17,207 bases of DNA, taken from contig JAZNXS010000019.1 in assembly GCA_045594025.1 (NCBI GenBank), positions 1 to 17,207 on the forward strand, in the 5' to 3' direction. The notes under the pieces are model-generated. The model saw only the letters and a list, made by a program, of their open reading frames with translations. It had not been told where the DNA came from and ran no database searches. A program made the position numbers and the translations under genes. Positions 14,359-17,207 of this stretch are shown here, in pieces; positions within the stretch are counted from its first letter, which is position 1, and the number at the start of each line of letters is the position of its first letter. Source of the stretch: Scatosoma sp045594025. GTDB lineage: Bacteria > Bacillota > Clostridia > Christensenellales > Borkfalkiaceae.

Positions 14359-17207
14359 ATGAGAATAATTAGGTTTAAAAAGTACTTAATTAGCGCGTTA
14401 AGCTTTTTGTTTGCTTTTGTGTTGAGCTTTGCCGTATGGGCAGGGTTAAAACCGAATACAAACAAAGCGAACGCAGCAGGGGAAACATATTCGCTAACCT
14501 TTGTGGATACGACGCTTATCGAAACGGGGTTCGGCATTTGGGACGGCGGCGCAACGCCTTCGTTTGTAGAAGAAAATGCGATTTCCGGTAGCGCCGTAAA
14601 GGTAGACGCAACGGCAACGGGCGGTTTTGCTGCTTTGGAAGTTTTTCCTGAAAAGACGGTAACGGCAGGGGAAACCTATCATATCCGTTTTAAAGTAAAA
14701 GGTGACGGAACAAGTTTCCATCTCTATCAAAATCAAGAGAAATGGGAACTTGTTGACGATTGGATTACTTCTACGGAGAATTGGGTAGAATACAGCTACA
14801 ACTACGTTGTTTCGAACACGACGGATACGTACGGCTTGTTGATGTGCCAAATTGCAGGCATTCCTTCCGAAAACGGTAGTTTTTATATCGACGATATGTC
14901 GGTAGAAAAAACGAAAGCAGTAACGAACGGTAGTTTGGTTGGCGAATTGCCCGCACTCTCTAATGGATTGGTTTGGAAAATTGACGGGCAGGAAATTACG
15001 GCAAATACCGTATGGAATTACACTGAAAATAAGACGGCTGTGCCTGGTACACCTGCGGCAAAATATTCGTTGAAGTTTGTAGATACGACGCTTATTGAAA
15101 CGGGATTCGGTGTTTGGAACGGTGGTAACGCAGCGCCTTCGTTCGTGACTGAAAACGCGATTTCTGGTAGTGCTGTTAAGGTGGAAACAACGGCAACGGG
15201 AGGTTTTGCCGCTTTGGAAGTTTTCCCTGGAAAGACGGTAACGGCAGGGGACACCTACCATATCCGCTTTAAGGTAAAAGGCGACGGAACGAGCTTCCAT
15301 CTTTTCCAAAACCAAGCAAGTTGGGAACTTATCGACGACTGGATCAATACCACGAACGAATGGGTAGAATACAGCTACGATTACACGGTTGCAAACACGA
15401 CGAATGAGTATGGTTTGTTTATGTGCCAAATTGCACAAATTCCATCTACAAGCGGTACTTTCTATATCGACGATATGTCCGTAGAAAAGACGAAAACGGT
15501 GACGGAAGGCAGCGCGATTGGCGAATTGCCCACCTTGGCGCAAGGCTGTTCTTGGAAAATTGACGGCGTAGAAATTACAGCGGAAACCGTATGGAATTAT
15601 ACGGAAGGCAAGACGGCTGTACTCGGTAAGCCTGCGGCAAAATACACGTTGAAGTTTGTAGATACGACGCTTATTGAAAGCGGTTTCGGTATCTGGGACG
15701 GCGGCAACGCGACGCCTTCGTTTGTAACGGAAAACGCGATTTCGGGGAGCGCTGTTAAGGTAGAAGCAAAGGCGGTTAACGGTTATGCGGCTTTGGAGGT
15801 TTTCCCTGGAAAGACGGTAACGGCAGGGGATACTTACCATATCCGCTTTAAGGTAAAAGGAGACGGAACGAGTTTCCACCTTTTCCAAAACCAAGCGAGC
15901 TGGGAACTTATCGACGACTGGATCAATACCACAAGCGAATGGGTAGAATACAGCTATGATTACACGGTTGCAAACACGACGAATGAGTATGGTCTGTTCT
16001 TGTGCCAAATTGCAGGGCTTCCTTCTACAAGCGGTTGCTTCTATATTGAAGATTTTTCGGTGGAAAAGACGAAAACGGTGACGGAAGGTAGTGCCATTGG
16101 CGAATTGCCTGCGTTGGCGCAAGGTGGTTCTTGGGAAATTGACGGTCAAGAAATTATGGCAAGTACCGTATGGGATTATACCGAAGGAAAAACCGCAACA
16201 GCGAAATACGTTACGTATTACACGTTGACGTTCGACGGCGTTGAAACGAGAGCAATCGCGGAAAATACGGCAATCGGAGCATTGCCTGCAGTTCCTCAAA
16301 AGGCTGGCTACACGAACGGAAGATGGACGATTGACGGCGAAGAAATTACGGCGGAAACGTTGTATATATACGGCGAAAATAAAACGGCGGTTGCTGTTTA
16401 TGATCCGCTTTATACGCTGTCCTTTGACTATGCAATCGGCGCAGAGGATAAAGAAGTAGAAGGCTTTACAGGTTGGGCAGGCGTATCCTATACGACGGAA
16501 AATACCGTGCACGGCAGTGCGGTTGTCTTTGATGCAAACGCAAACTACTTCCAAAAACAATTTGCGGCAGATATGTTTACTGTGGGCGAAACCTATACGC
16601 TTTCCTTCTGGGCAAAAACGGAAAATGCTAGTGGACTGCAATTCTCTACCTTCTTAACGGGCGCGGGGATTGCTTGGCAAGATTACGCAACGACAACCAT
16701 TACTACAAATATCGGTTGGACGTATTATTCTTATGACTTTATTGCTACGGCGGCAACGGCGTTAGAAGTAGGGTTTAGAGCCTATGCAGGTAGCGCTACG
16801 GTCTATCTCGACGAAATTTACGTTCGCCAGCCGATGAAAAACGGCGAGGACAGAATGTTCTTGGGCGGCGAAAAAATCGGTGCGCTTCCTACCGTAGAAA
16901 ACAAACACGGTTACAAGATTGTTTGGACGATCGACGGGGAAGAAATCACCGAAAATACGGTCTTTAATTATAACGCAAACAAAACGGCGTTGTGTAACTA
17001 CGTATCGACAAGATTTACTCTTTCCTTTGAATATCCCATCGGTATGGCAGACGGAGAAGTGGAAAACAACGGTTACAACTTGGGCGCAAAAGGCGAGTTG
17101 GAATACGTAACCGATGGCACGCTGTACGGCAGCGCAATCAAATACACCATCAATGAAACGGGTGTGGTAGCGGCATACGTTGCAAAATCGTTTGACGTAG
17201 AGGCTGG
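14359..17207 (+). CDS. large secreted repeat protein with CBM4/9-like and InlB-like modules (3' end cut by window)
   Basis: At least 949 residues, open to the right edge. A signal peptide (1-39, probable cleavage after ANA) is followed by three consecutive repeats of about 188-193 residues (from residues 44, 236 and 429). Each has a jelly-roll, carbohydrate-binding-like part (ISGSAVKV... TAGDTYHIRFKVKG... EWVEYSYDYTV... FYIDDMSVEK) resembling the CBM4_9 pattern. A compact InlB-like unit follows it (IGELP... W.IDG.EIT..TVWNY...KTA). Then come a free InlB-like unit, a divergent CBM4/9-like domain (residue 685 on: TENTVHGSAVVF... YLDEIYVRQ), another InlB-like unit, and the start of a further domain. 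The ribosome binding site is AAAGGAG (14344-14350), 8 nt before ATG. It is likely an extracellular multivalent glycan binder or adhesin; any catalytic or anchor domain would lie beyond the window. Confidence 0.82.
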   Translation, partial: MRIIRFKKYLISALSFLFAFVLSFAVWAGLKPNTNKANAAGETYSLTFVDTTLIETGFGIWDGGATPSFVEENAISGSAVKVDATATGGFAALEVFPEKTVTAGETYHIRFKVKGDGTSFHLYQNQEKWELVDDWITSTENWVEYSYNYVVSNTTDTYGLLMCQIAGIPSENGSFYIDDMSVEKTKAVTNGSLVGELPALSNGLVWKIDGQEITANTVWNYTENKTAVPGTPAAKYSLKFVDTTLIETGFGVWNGGNAAPSFVTENAISGSAVKVETTATGGFAALEVFPGKTVTAGDTYHIRFKVKGDGTSFHLFQNQASWELIDDWINTTNEWVEYSYDYTVANTTNEYGLFMCQIAQIPSTSGTFYIDDMSVEKTKTVTEGSAIGELPTLAQGCSWKIDGVEITAETVWNYTEGKTAVLGKPAAKYTLKFVDTTLIESGFGIWDGGNATPSFVTENAISGSAVKVEAKAVNGYAALEVFPGKTVTAGDTYHIRFKVKGDGTSFHLFQNQASWELIDDWINTTSEWVEYSYDYTVANTTNEYGLFLCQIAGLPSTSGCFYIEDFSVEKTKTVTEGSAIGELPALAQGGSWEIDGQEIMASTVWDYTEGKTATAKYVTYYTLTFDGVETRAIAENTAIGALPAVPQKAGYTNGRWTIDGEEITAETLYIYGENKTAVAVYDPLYTLSFDYAIGAEDKEVEGFTGWAGVSYTTENTVHGSAVVFDANANYFQKQFAADMFTVGETYTLSFWAKTENASGLQFSTFLTGAGIAWQDYATTTITTNIGWTYYSYDFIATAATALEVGFRAYAGSATVYLDEIYVRQPMKNGEDRMFLGGEKIGALPTVENKHGYKIVWTIDGEEITENTVFNYNANKTALCNYVSTRFTLSFEYPIGMADGEVENNGYNLGAKGELEYVTDGTLYGSAIKYTINETGVVAAYVAKSFDVEA
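14488..15063 (+). repeat. tandem coding repeat, copy 1 (192 codons)
   Basis: First of three in-frame tandem units of the repeat protein, beginning YSLTFVDTTLIETGFGIWDGG. It is more diverged from copies 2 and 3 at the nucleotide level than those are from each other. Confidence 0.85.
15064..15642 (+). repeat. tandem coding repeat, copy 2 (193 codons)
   Basis: Second unit, beginning YSLKFVDTTLIETGFGVWNGG. It shares long identical nucleotide stretches with copy 3, for example around 15320-15410 against 15899-15989, which implies recent duplication or gene conversion. Confidence 0.88.
15643..16206 (+). repeat. tandem coding repeat, copy 3 (188 codons)
   Basis: Third unit, beginning YTLKFVDTTLIESGFGIWDGG. 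It lacks the short linker (VPGTPAAK/VLGKPAAK) that ends copies 1 and 2, and is followed by a divergent InlB-like module. Confidence 0.88.

Noticed and set aside
14494..16641. A 715-codon open frame on the minus strand opposite the repeat protein
   Set aside because: It mirrors the tandem repeats of the plus-strand gene, has an Arg/Cys/Phe-rich composition with no domain, signal or ribosome binding site, and the plus strand carries a clear secreted repeat protein. It stays open because the repeats share codon phase.
1..17207. CRISPR arrays, tRNA and rRNA genes
   Set aside because: No regularly spaced short repeats, no cloverleaf-like sequences with the usual T-arm motif, and no ribosomal RNA sequence were noticed on either strand.

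Overview
The window looks like chromosomal DNA of a Gram-positive, anaerobic, gut-type member of the Bacillota/Clostridia. The evidence is strong AAGGAGG-type ribosome binding sites, TTGACA/TATAAT promoters with 17-bp spacers, Cys-lipobox lipoproteins, InlB/Listeria-Bacteroides-type surface repeats, and a CUT1-type sugar importer without its own ATPase gene. A Christensenellales/Borkfalkiaceae-like source would fit, but that is an impression, not a demonstrated assignment.

Region 1 (1-1936, minus strand) is one end of a mobilizable element. It holds a strong promoter overlaid by CGTTAG motifs (1908-1936) and a roughly 290-nt leader carrying a large foldable inverted-repeat structure (1737-1841). 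These are followed by a RepA/DnaB-like AAA ATPase, a structured intergenic region with a tandem 22-bp palindromic repeat that is a candidate oriT, and mobC. The first codons of a relaxase gene overlap the end of mobC at the left edge. mobC and the relaxase both appear to start with TTG, each behind a good ribosome binding site.

Region 2 (1937-3561) is more AT-rich by eye. It has about 480 nt without a convincing gene, a clear intrinsic terminator (minus strand) and an AraC-family regulator (minus strand). The divergent intergenic region contains three exact GGTCGTTTT motifs and promoters pointing both ways.

Region 3 (3562-17207, plus strand) is a tightly spaced operon, probably controlled by the AraC protein. 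In order it encodes: a lipoprotein with InlB-like repeats and a duplicated beta-rich domain; a large lipoprotein of unknown family; a solute-binding lipoprotein; an unusual ABC permease whose N-terminus is a membrane-anchored extracytoplasmic domain of about 420 residues; a second permease; a Gfo/Idh/MocA oxidoreductase; and, after an 80-nt gap, a very large secreted protein with three near-identical repeats of about 190 residues plus further carbohydrate-binding-like and InlB-like units, running off the right edge.

Taken together (inference), Region 3 is a regulated surface glycan-capture and sugar-import locus. Surface lipoproteins and a repeat-rich secreted protein bind a polymer or host/plant glycan, the SBP and two permeases import a sugar or oligosaccharide using a shared ATPase encoded elsewhere, and the oxidoreductase modifies the imported sugar. 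No glycoside hydrolase is visible in the window, so the substrate is unknown. The most unusual items are the permease with its fused ectodomain, the two unclassified lipoproteins, the AraC operator array, and the structured leader upstream of the mobilization-element ATPase.
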